NCBI GenBank assembly: GCA_012719955.1
Contig: JAAXZI010000141.1
Coordinates: 1 to 53,878, forward strand
Source of the DNA: Phycisphaerae bacterium
Lineage (GTDB): Bacteria > Planctomycetota > Phycisphaerae > UBA1845 > PWPN01
Length of the DNA: 53,878 nt
Reading direction: 5' to 3'
The notes under the pieces are model-generated. The model made no database searches and was not told the origin of the DNA. It saw only the letters and a list, made by a program, of their open reading frames with translations. A program made the position numbers and the translations under genes. Each line of letters opens with the position of its first letter. Positions within the stretch are counted from its first letter, which is position 1. Of this stretch, positions 25,822 through 34,760 are shown one piece after another.

Positions 25822-27660
25822 TTATGGGTTATCGCAGGTCACGGTCTGCAACGCATTCTGCAGGGACTTGACTGTCACCAGGTCAGACGAACCACATCGG
25901 CCGTTGCAGTCCAAGTCGTATTGGAAAGTTGAAGCGTTAACGTCGATCAAGGCGTTCTGCTTGGCCTTCACCCACACCAAGTCGCTGGAACCGCACCTGT
26001 GATCACCGTCAACGTCTCCCTTGAGATACGTTAGTTTTATTGTTTGAAGGACAATATAAGTCCCGTCAGTGGCAAGAACGTTGCCGATGCCCAGCGTGAC
26101 GCAAGATTTATCTGTAGCTTGCGACAGTGGGATGGTCAACTTGTTACCTGATGAGGAGATGGTACCCACTACTGGCGCCGGCAGGGCACCGGCATCAGCG
26201 TATACGTACATTTCAGGATTAGTTACGGGGTCCACAATCTCCTTGTCGAACGTAATCACGATCCTCGGGTTAGATGCAGGGGTGTCCACGCGGCATTCAA
26301 CCGAGGCAGGCCCGGGCCCGACGTTCAACGGGATCGCGAAGCTGCCAGCCGTACCGTGCGTACGCCAAGACTCCGCCAGAGTGATCACAGGTCCCTGTGG
26401 CACGACGTACTCGACCGAAATTGAAGTGTTCTGCCCCGAAGTGATAGTGACATTCTGTGGATCGGGTGTCGTGTAGGGCTCCACAGGCTTGAAGGTAACA
26501 ATGTGGTCGCCTGGGCTGAGATTTATGGTTCCAGGGTTCTGCCACGCACCGCCATCAACTGCAAACTGAGCGCCCATGGCAACCGCGTCGGACGGCTCAA
26601 TGGTGACCGTCAGCGTTCCCTGCGGCGGCAACAGCGTAAATGTGATCGTATCTTCTTCCACGACATTAGCAGCCACGGCGAATGCGGCCGGCGGAGCAAC
26701 GTCATTGAGCAGGTCCACGTCGCCACGAAGCACGTTGACGCCGCCAGTGTTCGAGGTCGGCGTCCGGGTGGGCAGGGCTCTCAGCCGGTAAACTCCGGGA
26801 GGCATGCCCATCGTATTGATCTGCCCCTCACAAATCGGCTTGATGCCCAAGCCGGTCTGCATGGTGCCGCTGGGATATGCCCGCCACTGGGTCATACCCA
26901 CACCCGCCCAAGTCTGCACCGTCTTGGTCGTGTTGCTGCGGAACCAAGTCGAGTAGCCGCATCCCTGGCCGAGCAGCTTGCCACCGACAACGGTCGGATA
27001 GCAGAACGTGCCGCGCCCCTGGGTGTCTTTCCCGCCCAGATTCGGCCCGCCTACCGGCGGCTGATGGCTCCCGCTGGCCAAGCCCGGCGAGTCGATCGCC
27101 CGCCCCGGACCGTGAATGCTGGTGTAAAGCGGGTCGGTGATGTTGTAAACCAGCGTGAAGGCAGCCGCCGCCAGCGGGTCGCCGTTGGTGCCGTCATTAA
27201 TCGCGCTGAAGAAGCCCTGGCTGGTCGCCGAACCGCCGGGCCCGAACCAAGTGATCACATTGTCCGAGGGATCGGCGTTGGGATCTTCCAGTTGAAGGTT
27301 AAACACCAGGTTGGCAAGGCCGCACGGGGCATAGCCGTGACCGGGGCCCGAACCACCCGGGGCCTGGTGCTCTTTGTTCGGATCAACTTCAACCACAAGA
27401 TCCCAGGTGATGATATCGCCGACGTGGAAGACCTGCCCATCCGCCGGGTTGCCCAGCGGAGCGCCGTTCACTGTGCCGTCGGCCGTGAAATAGGCCGGTG
27501 AACTCGTCCACTGCCCACTGGCCCAAGCGCGATTCTTCCACGCGCTGACATAGTCGGCCTTGAAAGGCGAAAGCTCCAGCGTGTACTTCACCGTGCTCTG
27601 GGCGAAGACATGTGCGGCCAGGAGAACGGACGCGGCGCCTGCCAGTTTCACTATTCGCAT
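25822..27660 (-). CDS. Secreted protein with PEGA-like and dockerin-like domains (paralog 1)
   Basis: 612 aa from the ATG at 27660 (GGGAGG, 5-nt spacer). Signal peptide MRIVKLAGAASVLLAAHVFAQ. A long N-terminal domain shares layout with the protein at 29097-30890 (beta-rich, with a datable pattern of 'DPLYTSIHGPGRAIDSPGLA'). A PEGA-like beta domain at about 355-425 contains GTLTVTIEPSD and PGDHIVTFKPVEPYTTP. Then comes a domain starting ITLAESWRTHGTAGSFAIPL. The C-terminus has two EF-hand-like dockerin repeats, GDVDGDHRCGSSDLVWVK and YDLDCNGRCGSSDLVTVK, with unusual cysteines. Dockerins bind cohesins in cellulosomes; the planctomycete type has no proven partner here. The role is probably at the cell surface; substrate unknown. 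Confidence 0.82.
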   Translation of the reverse strand: MRIVKLAGAASVLLAAHVFAQSTVKYTLELSPFKADYVSAWKNRAWASGQWTSSPAYFTADGTVNGAPLGNPADGQVFHVGDIITWDLVVEVDPNKEHQAPGGSGPGHGYAPCGLANLVFNLQLEDPNADPSDNVITWFGPGGSATSQGFFSAINDGTNGDPLAAAAFTLVYNITDPLYTSIHGPGRAIDSPGLASGSHQPPVGGPNLGGKDTQGRGTFCYPTVVGGKLLGQGCGYSTWFRSNTTKTVQTWAGVGMTQWRAYPSGTMQTGLGIKPICEGQINTMGMPPGVYRLRALPTRTPTSNTGGVNVLRGDVDLLNDVAPPAAFAVAANVVEEDTITFTLLPPQGTLTVTIEPSDAVAMGAQFAVDGGAWQNPGTINLSPGDHIVTFKPVEPYTTPDPQNVTITSGQNTSISVEYVVPQGPVITLAESWRTHGTAGSFAIPLNVGPGPASVECRVDTPASNPRIVITFDKEIVDPVTNPEMYVYADAGALPAPVVGTISSSGNKLTIPLSQATDKSCVTLGIGNVLATDGTYIVLQTIKLTYLKGDVDGDHRCGSSDLVWVKAKQNALIDVNASTFQYDLDCNGRCGSSDLVTVKSLQNALQTVTCDNP

Positions 27661-28237
27661 CTTAACCTCCCAAAAGCTCACGTGGTGGAGCGTGATGTGG
27701 ATTTTTCGTCATGCGGGCCTGGATCGAGCGAACTTCACCCTCCGAATACCGGCCGCACGTCACTCCGCATACTCAATGAATTCTAACTAAAACCCCTCAG
27801 CATTTCAATGCTTGAAGCAGCTTTTTCGTGCAGGATCGAAGATCGTCCTAAGCATGTGCGCCACCATACCTTACAGCCAGACAAGATGTTCCCGCGATGC
27901 AAAGCGACCGTGCGAAATCCGTCCCGCGCGGCGGGCCGCAGACCGGTTGGCGCATTGCCTCTTCATGAGTCAACCTGCCTACCCGCAAATTACTTTTCGT
28001 GCCCCCCTATCCGCCGAGCATCGTACCGGACGTTCCCGCCGGAACGGCCGTCTGCCATACCGGACGTTCCCGCCACCCCGCAGCGCCCTGGCGCCGTACC
28101 GCTTGTTCCCACCATCCGTAGCGGCCGGGCTCTGTAGCGGCCGTTCTCCGCCGTACCGAACACACCCCGTGCCGGCCATCCCCGCCATAGCGCCTAGTCT
28201 TCCATACCGAATATCCCTCATGCTCGGCGCATAACGC
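27661..28237. repeat. Intergenic region with degenerate ACCGGACGTTCCCGCC repeats (family F)
   Basis: From about 28018 to 28160, units of roughly 35 bp such as ATACCGGACGTTCCCGCC and CCGTACCGCTTGTTCCCACC recur. The part at 28116-28146 (CCGTAGCGGCCGGGCTCTG, then TAGCGGCCGTTC) is repeated at 53848-53878 with two mismatches. The first 350 bp of the gap show nothing recognisable beyond the upstream region of the dockerin gene. Confidence 0.6.
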
Positions 28238-28270
28238 AGGCGGTGCCGGTCTTACTGACCGGCCCCGCCT
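28238..28270 (-). terminator. Hairpin downstream of the PEP-CTERM gene
   Basis: AGGCGGTGCCGGTC (28238-28251) pairs with GACCGGCCCCGCCT (28257-28270) at 13 of 14 positions with a 5-nt loop. It lies 52 bp past the stop at 28323. No strong T-run follows on the minus strand. Confidence 0.5.
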
Positions 28271-28322
28271 GTTTACTTGCATTGGCTAGCGCCTCTGCTC
28301 GCCTGCGTGATCAGACCTGGAA

Positions 28323-28889
28323 TCAGGCCCGACGACGACGGGCGAAGAAGGCAGCGCCGGCGGCCAACAGGATCATGCTGGCCGGCTCGGGGGTGATGGT
28401 CACAGACTGCATTGGCCACAGGTCGCCGGGGAGGCCGCCCGTGCTTGCGCTGGAGGCCCAGTCACCAATCAGATTCAGAACGACAGGGGCCATGCCCGGC
28501 TCTACCTTGACGGTCAGGACCGTAAAGACCAGTGGCTCGCTCGGACCAGGAACACCCGCTGCAGCGGGGGCCAGCAAACCGTAGCTGCCAATAAAGTTGC
28601 CGTAGTCGTCGGCAGGGCCACCCGGGATGAAACCCAGGCTGGTCGGATCGGCGGTGACCTTTTCGTTCAGGCCCGTCGGCGTTGTCTGCGAGATGATGGT
28701 CAGCGCGTTCGCCTTATCAGCGTTGGCGTAAATACCGATGGCACCAATTGCAGTATCCGAAGTGACGCTCAAGGGAACCAAAGCGATCCCCGCATCGTCG
28801 GCAGCAACGGTCGTCGGGGCAGTCACGGTGAGAACGCCACCGAACGCGCTCGTCGCCAGCAACATGACTACAAATGCAACTTTCTTCAT
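28323..28889 (-). CDS. PEP-CTERM sorting-signal protein
   Basis: 188 aa with a signal peptide (MKKVAFVVMLLATSAFGG). A beta-rich middle domain follows, with little similarity to known enzymes. The C-terminal sorting signal is complete: the TPEPAS motif, a hydrophobic helix of about 13 residues (MILLAAGAAFFA), and the basic RRRRA end. In other bacteria PEP-CTERM proteins are exported and processed by exosortase, often in organisms with exopolysaccharide. No exosortase gene is in this window. GGGAGA lies 7 nt before the ATG. It sits between two paralogous dockerin genes on the same strand, which suggests that all three form an envelope-protein group. Confidence 0.88.
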   Translation of the reverse strand: MKKVAFVVMLLATSAFGGVLTVTAPTTVAADDAGIALVPLSVTSDTAIGAIGIYANADKANALTIISQTTPTGLNEKVTADPTSLGFIPGGPADDYGNFIGSYGLLAPAAAGVPGPSEPLVFTVLTVKVEPGMAPVVLNLIGDWASSASTGGLPGDLWPMQSVTITPEPASMILLAAGAAFFARRRRA

Positions 28890-29046
28890 AATTCATCTCC
28901 CTGTTCCGCCTCCGAGTGCTCAGGAACACCCCTCGCACCAGGACGCATATCGTTGATACTTCTGGCTTCTTACCCCCGGGAACACGCGTCCCGGAGAACA
29001 CATTCAAGGCTTCTTTCCAAATCTCTTTCGATTTCACTACATAATC

Positions 29047-29081
29047 TGCGAGGGCCCGGCCCGGAAGACCGGGCCCTCGCA
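29047..29081 (-). terminator. Strong hairpin downstream of dockerin gene 2
   Basis: GCGAGGGCCCGG (29048-29059) pairs perfectly with CCGGGCCCTCGC (29069-29080), and a T-A pair extends it to 13 bp. It lies 16 bp past the stop at 29097. On the minus strand no T-run follows; on the plus strand AAAACCAAAA follows. Confidence 0.6.
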
Positions 29082-29096
29082 AAACCAAAATTCACG

Positions 29097-30890
29097 TCAC
29101 TGGGCCGTGCAAGTCACGGTCTGCAGGGCGGACTGCCGAGCCTTGACCGCCACCAAGTCGGATGAACCGCACTTGCCGTTGCAGTCAATGTCATACATGA
29201 ACGTCGCGATGGTCACGTTCTGCAGCGCGTTCTGCCTGGACTTAATCAGCACCAAGTCGCTCGACGCACAGCTGCGGGTGTTGTCCACGTCGCCGTACAG
29301 GTAAACGAGCTTGACCTTGTAGCCGGTGCCGACCGAACCGTCGATACCCTGGACGTTGTTGATCGTCAGGGTCACGCAAGTCTTGTTCGTGGCGCCCGTC
29401 ACCGGGATGATCAGCACATTGTCGGCCACCGACAGGGTGCCCACGGTTGGCGGGTTGGCAACCACGCCGCTGATGTTCGTGGTCGCGGTCGCCTCCACGG
29501 CCATGGCCGGGTTGGCCGCAAGGTCCTTGATGGGCTTGTCAAAGGTCACCACGATTCTCGGGGCGCAGTCCGGTGCAATATCGACGTCCGCACGGCCTTC
29601 GCAGGTCGCATTGCCCTCGCCGATATTCAGGGTGATTGGGAAGTCACCAGCCGCACCATGCGTCCGCCAAGACTGAGCCAATGTGATCACCGGGGCCGGC
29701 GGCGGAACGAAAGTATACGTCGCATCCGCACCGCCGACGGTGGTCAGCGCACCGGCATTGACGGTCACGCGCACATCAACCGGCTTGGTATAGCCCTCAA
29801 CAGCCTGGAAGGTCACAGTGTACTGACCCGGATCCAGATTGAGGCTCGCGCCGCCTGCGTTCCAGGTCTGGCCGCCGTCGATGGACCAGGCACCAATACC
29901 CGCCGGGGTGATGTTGACCGTCAGGGTGCCCTGGATCGCGCCGGCAATCACGAACGGAACCACGTCGCCGACGACGTTGGACTCAGCGGGGGCCGCCGCG
30001 AAGTTGCCGAGGATCACGTCTTCGCAAGCCGCGTCGGTATCACCACGCAGGATGTTGTTGCCCTTGCCGGGCACGAGCTTCAGGATGTACCGCCCCGGGG
30101 GCAGACCGGTCAGACGGAGCTGACCTTCGGCGATGATGTTCGAGAAGGCATCGCCAAGCTGGAAGCAGCTACCCGAAGTGAGACCCACGCCAGACCGCTC
30201 CGGCCCGTTGGTGCAACCGGGATCGATATCCGGATCACAGGGCCTGGAGTCGAACTTGGTATAGCCGGCGCCCATGCCCACCAGGGTGCCCGACTGGGCC
30301 TGCGAGTTGCTCATGGTGTTCGGATAGGTGTACCGGCTCAGGCCGGGGCCATCCGCAATATCGGCCGGATCAACGATCGTGGAATAGATGGGCGAGCCGC
30401 CGTCATCGAGACCCGCACCGTTGTAGACGCGGAACGTACGGGCGAACGCAGCCGCCAGGCCCGGATCCATGCTGCTGAAGAAGCCCGGCGTCTGGGCATC
30501 GGCGCTGAAGCCGAAGGGCACCTGCACGCTGGAGCCGGTGTTGCCGACCGTGGCGTCGGCGCCGACCGTCTGGTCCTCGCCGATACCGGTCACGTTGTCA
30601 GCCTTGTAAAGCTTCAGGTCCCAGACAACGTTGGCCACGCCCCAGATGTCCACGCCATTGTGCTGGCCGCTGGCCTGAACGCGGACCGCCCAGTTCAACG
30701 TATCGGTCACTTCCGGACCGGTCTCGCTGGGATCATTCGGATAGGCCGAATACTCATTGCCCGGCGTATACAGCCCCAAGCCGTTGCTGCTACCACCAAG
30801 CTGGAGGAAATACTCGATCTTCGCGGTCTGCCCGAACGCCGGAGCGACCAGCAGCATCGCGATGACCGTCATCCCGATAACTTTTCTCAT
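29097..30890 (-). CDS. Secreted protein with PEGA-like and dockerin-like domains (paralog 2)
   Basis: 597 aa from the ATG at 30890 (GAGGAGG, 5-nt spacer). Signal peptide MRKVIGMTVIAMLLVAPAFGQ. The domain order matches the protein at 25822-27660: a long N-terminal region, a PEGA-like domain (GTLTVNITPAGIGAWSIDGG ... PGQYTVTFQAVEGYTKPVDV), a domain beginning ITLAQSWRTHGAAGDFPITL, and C-terminal dockerin-like repeats GDVDNTRSCASSDLVLIK and YDIDCNGKCGSSDLVAVK. The two proteins are clearly paralogs, most alike in the last 200 residues. Calcium binding by the repeats is plausible from the Asp pattern. The function of the N-terminal domain is unknown. Confidence 0.82.
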   Translation of the reverse strand: MRKVIGMTVIAMLLVAPAFGQTAKIEYFLQLGGSSNGLGLYTPGNEYSAYPNDPSETGPEVTDTLNWAVRVQASGQHNGVDIWGVANVVWDLKLYKADNVTGIGEDQTVGADATVGNTGSSVQVPFGFSADAQTPGFFSSMDPGLAAAFARTFRVYNGAGLDDGGSPIYSTIVDPADIADGPGLSRYTYPNTMSNSQAQSGTLVGMGAGYTKFDSRPCDPDIDPGCTNGPERSGVGLTSGSCFQLGDAFSNIIAEGQLRLTGLPPGRYILKLVPGKGNNILRGDTDAACEDVILGNFAAAPAESNVVGDVVPFVIAGAIQGTLTVNITPAGIGAWSIDGGQTWNAGGASLNLDPGQYTVTFQAVEGYTKPVDVRVTVNAGALTTVGGADATYTFVPPPAPVITLAQSWRTHGAAGDFPITLNIGEGNATCEGRADVDIAPDCAPRIVVTFDKPIKDLAANPAMAVEATATTNISGVVANPPTVGTLSVADNVLIIPVTGATNKTCVTLTINNVQGIDGSVGTGYKVKLVYLYGDVDNTRSCASSDLVLIKSRQNALQNVTIATFMYDIDCNGKCGSSDLVAVKARQSALQTVTCTAQ

Positions 30891-31386
30891 CCCGACCTCC
30901 TCTTTGAAAAAAGCGGATTGGCCTCTTTTCCGGCCGACACAATATCTCCGAACCACTCAGAGACCCAGCCAGCCGGACGGGGCCACCAGCGCACGGTGCC
31001 AATGGCCGCCGAAGACCATACCAATTGTTCACTTTCGTAAGGCTTATGCCGATCTAAAAGGGGGCGCTTCTTTGGGAACCTGACGGTGCCTGCTAATCGG
31101 CGCCACCTGGAATCGGCCCCTCCTTGTCAAAAAAGACACGTGACACTCTCTCCGCGAGGGCCGCATTCCGGAGATGACTGCGGCGGCCCTTCGCCTGCCA
31201 CCTAAAAACCCAACTCGCATTCTACCAAGACTGGCGATCGTTGCAAGAGTTTTTCTCGAGAAATCGACATTTTTTTTATTTCCCCCCCTAGTGACCGCGA
31301 TCGCTGCCGGCGCCTCGCAGTCAAAACATACTATCCACGTGCCGTCAGCAGGTCTACATCGCAAGCGCGAAATTCTGAATGGTTCC
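30891..31386. other. Gap between dockerin gene 2 and anmK
   Basis: No gene is supported. A/T-rich tracts around 31245-31290 (a run of T then C) stand out from the GC-rich surroundings. It probably carries the promoter of the dockerin gene on the minus strand, which I could not place with confidence. Confidence 0.45.
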
Positions 31387-32703
31387 TCATGCTCCCGAGC
31401 CTTGGTTGGCAGGCCGAATGATCCGACCCAGGACGGCCGGAAAACGCGCCCCGGTAACCTGGGGTAAATTTCCCGGCACGCCGTCCATGCACGCAGCCGC
31501 GAGAATGCCAAAACTCAGTGCTTCCTTGGCCTGCGATGAAATGCCATAAGTCTCGATCATACCGATGCGAACACCGGCAAAGGTCCCCTCCGCTTCCGCC
31601 GTTCCGCGCGAACGTCCGCCACCGGACCCGCGGACGTCTTCGACCGGCAGCGAGGCAAGCGCCCTGGAAAGCATGGCCCGAAGCGTGGCATTATGGGCTC
31701 CGCCCCCACAGAGGATCACTTCAAAGGCCGTCGGACAAGCCCGCGAACGGCCGTGAAAACAGTTAAGATAGCGAAAATAGGAAGAGGCAATAGACCGCGC
31801 GGTAAACGCGGTGGCCGTTGCAATCCAGTCGTCGGGGTTGGAGCTTGCGGCCTGCAACACGGGAAGTTCCCGCTCAAGAAAAGGCCGGCCAAAATCCTCT
31901 CGCCCGGTCGTTTTCGGGGGGCGGAGCCTGAAATAGGGATGCGACAGCCATCGTTCCAGGACTTTGGTCAGCACCCGGCCCCGGGCCGCCCGCCGGCCAT
32001 TGCGGTCGAACCGCTCCCGGCCCTGCGTCGCCAGGGCCACCAGGCCGTCGATGATCATATTTCCCGGACCGGTGTCGAACGCGACCACATCGGCGGCCCG
32101 AGCCCCGGGGGGAATCCAGGTCACATTTCCAATCCCGCCGATATTCTGCACCGCCCGCCCGATTCGAGGATGGCGAAAGAGCACCCAGTCCGTCCAAGGA
32201 ACCAGCGGGGCGCCGAAGCCGCCGGCAGCCACGTCGGACTGTCGGAAGTCGGACACGACCGTCAGGCCGGTACGGGCGGCCACCCGGGCGGCATCCCCGA
32301 GTTGGAGGGTTACCGTGCCGCCCCCCCGCCGGCCGGGCAAATGGCAGACGGTCTGGCCGGCCAGACCAATCAGGCTCGGCGGCCGGGAAGATCCCAACCG
32401 GCGGATCGCCCCCAGGGCCGCCCGGGCGAATACCTCTCCTAATTCCGCGTGGAGACGGGCAATCTCCTCCGTGCTCGTGGCCGCCGGGGCCATGACCGCC
32501 AGCAGTCGCTGGCGCAGTCGGGTGGGAAACCCCAGGTGATGATGCAGAACGACTTGGGCATGCATGCGCTCGCCCCGCCCGGCGATGTCCATCACCACTG
32601 CATCAACCCCATCGGCACTGGTGCCGGACATCAACCCGATAACCCGCCGAACGCTGGCCGAGCGGGTTCGCCTAGACGATTGACCGTCATGACTTGCGTG
32701 CAT
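31387..32703 (-). CDS. anmK: Anhydro-N-acetylmuramic acid kinase
   Basis: 438 aa from the ATG at 32703; the usual family length is about 370. It converts anhydroMurNAc from wall turnover to MurNAc-6-phosphate using ATP. Seen: VIGLMSGTSADGVDAVVMDI near the N-terminus, GLAGQTVCHLPG, QLGDAARVAARTGLTVVSDF, VAAGGFGAPLVPWTDWVLF, QNIGGIGNVTWIPP, FDTGPGNMIID, and EVILCGGGAHNATL near the C-terminus. All are typical of AnmK. A Gly/Ser/Arg-rich insert follows VEDVRG. The start is uncertain, because no good Shine-Dalgarno is present and the first 18 residues are not conserved. It fits with an organism that makes and recycles peptidoglycan. Confidence 0.93.
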   Translation of the reverse strand: MHASHDGQSSRRTRSASVRRVIGLMSGTSADGVDAVVMDIAGRGERMHAQVVLHHHLGFPTRLRQRLLAVMAPAATSTEEIARLHAELGEVFARAALGAIRRLGSSRPPSLIGLAGQTVCHLPGRRGGGTVTLQLGDAARVAARTGLTVVSDFRQSDVAAGGFGAPLVPWTDWVLFRHPRIGRAVQNIGGIGNVTWIPPGARAADVVAFDTGPGNMIIDGLVALATQGRERFDRNGRRAARGRVLTKVLERWLSHPYFRLRPPKTTGREDFGRPFLERELPVLQAASSNPDDWIATATAFTARSIASSYFRYLNCFHGRSRACPTAFEVILCGGGAHNATLRAMLSRALASLPVEDVRGSGGGRSRGTAEAEGTFAGVRIGMIETYGISSQAKEALSFGILAAACMDGVPGNLPQVTGARFPAVLGRIIRPANQGSGA

Positions 32704-32899
32704 AGCCAAGAGAATAACAGTCCGGCCGCCATCTGGCGAGCTTGCGAATTGACAGTAAGGCCTCCGGCGGGCACAATGCCGGGGGCTATAATCCGCCTGG
32801 CGGGCGGATCCCATGCGGTGGCCGGCACACCCGCGTCAGGTGCCACACGCCAGGCCCGCAGTGTGTGTGATCCCCCACCCTGACAGGGAGTTTCTAACT

Positions 32900-34276
32900 A
32901 TGGCAGCAGTGGCCCGACCCCCGGTGGCGGCCGGTAGCAGTGGTCTGAAGGCAGCCCTGATCGTCTTTGTCTGCCTCACCGTCGCCTCACTTGGTGGATT
33001 CGTATATCTATTCACACTTCAATCCGATCTGGATCGCCGCGCCACCGACCAGGAAACTGCGGCCGCGGCGGCCCAGCGGACGGCGAACGAGGCCAACCAG
33101 CACTTGAGCAACTTCGCCAAGGAAACCATCGGCCAGGCCACAAACAGCGCCGGTGACATCCAGAAGGCGCTCGACGAGATCCGGGACCCGCTGGTGAAAG
33201 ACGAACAGTTGAAAATCAGCGCGGACCAGGATCTCAAGTCGGCGGTCCGGCAACTTTATACCAAGTACCGGGAGACGGCGGACGAGCTGGCCAAGCGGAC
33301 GGCCGAGCGCGACAAGCTCAATGCCGACTTCGAGGCCCTCAACAAGACCGCCCAGGAAAGCCAGAAGATCTACACCGACAAGCTGGCCCAGCTTCAGACC
33401 CAATATGAGCAGCTCGAAAAGGAGTCCAAAGAGGCTCGCGACGCGTGGGCCAAGGACGTGGCCGACCTGAAGGCCCGCCTGGCGTCGGCTACCGACACCG
33501 CCGGCCGGCATCTCAACAGAGAGCGGCAGATGGTGCAGAACCTCGAGCAACAGCTTGCCCAGCGCGACACCCGCATCCAGGAACTGCGCGAGACGCTGGC
33601 CTCCTTCCGCCCGTCAGCCGATCAGTTTGCGGCCATTCAGATCGCGGATGGGACCATCGTGCGGCTGGTTCCGGGGCAGAAGCGGGTGTACATCAGCCTG
33701 GGGGCACGCGACCGGGTCAAGCCGGGCATGAACTTCGCGGTCTACTCGCGTCATCGCGGCATTCCCGCGGACGGCAAAGGCAAGGCCGCGCTGGAGGTGA
33801 GCCAGGTGTTTGAAACCACCGCGGAGGCGAAGGTGCTCTCCACCACCCCCGGCGACCCGATTGTCGAGGGCGACATCATCGCCAACCCCGTGTTTGACCG
33901 CAATCGCCAGTTCAACTTCGTGGTGGCCGGTGATTTCGATCTGGACTATGACGGCCGGATTGATGATCCTGGCGGCCAGCAGGTCGCCCGCATGATCGAG
34001 AATTGGGGCGGCAAGATCGTCAAGACGGTGGATACGCGCACGGACTTCGTCGTACTGGGCGCCCCGCCGACCGGCATGACCGGGGATTCTGGTTTGGGCA
34101 CCGGCGCTCACACCGCTGCCGAGCACAAGGCCGAACACGAGGCGGCGACGAAGCAGTTTGAGGCCCTTAAGAACGAGGCCCGCGCTCTCTCCATTCCGGT
34201 GCTGACCCGCACGCAATTCCTGCATTTCATCGGCCGGCCCGTGCCTGCTAACGCACAGGACAACGGCAGCACCTGA
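32900..34276 (+). CDS. Membrane-anchored coiled-coil protein with BRCT-like C-terminal domain
   Basis: 458 aa from the ATG at 32900 (GGGAG, 9-nt spacer). One N-terminal membrane helix (about 18-40). A long charged coiled coil spans about 41-240, rich in Ala, Gln, Lys and Glu. A small beta domain (about 250-330: DGTIVRLVPGQKRVYISLG ... GDIIANPVF) follows. Then a region of about 334-389 reads like a BRCT domain: FNFVVAGDFDLDYDG ... ARMIENWGGKIVKTVDTRTDFVVLG, matching the BRCT GGK-V-T-DFVV pattern. BRCT domains usually bind phosphopeptides or DNA ends inside cells; here topology puts it outside the cytoplasm if the helix is an ordinary N-in anchor. A terminator follows at 34311-34338. Function unknown. 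Confidence 0.78.
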   Translation: MAAVARPPVAAGSSGLKAALIVFVCLTVASLGGFVYLFTLQSDLDRRATDQETAAAAAQRTANEANQHLSNFAKETIGQATNSAGDIQKALDEIRDPLVKDEQLKISADQDLKSAVRQLYTKYRETADELAKRTAERDKLNADFEALNKTAQESQKIYTDKLAQLQTQYEQLEKESKEARDAWAKDVADLKARLASATDTAGRHLNRERQMVQNLEQQLAQRDTRIQELRETLASFRPSADQFAAIQIADGTIVRLVPGQKRVYISLGARDRVKPGMNFAVYSRHRGIPADGKGKAALEVSQVFETTAEAKVLSTTPGDPIVEGDIIANPVFDRNRQFNFVVAGDFDLDYDGRIDDPGGQQVARMIENWGGKIVKTVDTRTDFVVLGAPPTGMTGDSGLGTGAHTAAEHKAEHEAATKQFEALKNEARALSIPVLTRTQFLHFIGRPVPANAQDNGST

Positions 34277-34310
34277 GAACGTAAGGAACACGGACGAAGG
34301 AATTGAACCG

Positions 34311-34338
34311 GGCCCTGCCATCTGGCGGGGCCTTTTTT
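34311..34338 (+). terminator. Rho-independent terminator after the coiled-coil/BRCT gene
   Basis: GGCCCTGCC (34311-34319), loop ATCT, GGCGGGGCC (34324-34332), a 9-bp stem with one T-G pair, followed directly by six T residues (34333-34338). It lies 34 bp after the stop codon. Confidence 0.88.
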
Positions 34339-34484
34339 ATGGACCGGGTGCCAGCCAGCCCACCGCCAACCGCCGCCCACACGATGGCGGCACGCTACGG
34401 TGAACACGTGTCGGCCTTTGCTGTTCGTTTTCTGATCTTCCGCCTAACGGCCGGGGGGAAAACCCCACGGATCGCTCCCCGCAG

Positions 34485-34513
34485 TTGGCGGGTTTGCCCG
34501 GATGTTGTATGCT
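34485..34513 (+). promoter_or_regulatory. Possible promoter of the amidase-NlpC/P60 gene
   Basis: TTGGCG (34485-34490), 17-nt spacer, TATGCT (34508-34513); each hexamer is 4/6 to consensus. It is 248 bp ahead of the gene start. The remaining 34339-34760 shows no gene. Confidence 0.35.
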
Positions 34514-34760
34514 GAACCGCTCAGTTCAGGGACCGTCTACCAAGCGGCCGGCACACTCCGGACGCCCACGACGGGCCCCATTATCACGACAGCGCAGCGC
34601 GAGCCGCTTCCGCGGCGGTCGGGCGGATCTCCGGTCATAGGCCGGACGGCCGGTCGTTTTGCGGACAGGACGAGCGGTATGGTGCCCGGCCACGACAACC
34701 TTGTGCCGGGTATGGAACGAATCGCGCGGAAATCTTGGTTCTCTCAGGACGGAATGGAAC

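Noticed and set aside
31174..31467. A 97-codon open frame in the gap before anmK
   Set aside because: No ribosome-binding site or family pattern, and it runs into the opposite end of anmK.
34659..34760. An upstream ATG extending the amidase-NlpC/P60 protein by 34 residues
   Set aside because: The extension would place the signal peptide internally; the GTG at 34761 puts it at the N-terminus.
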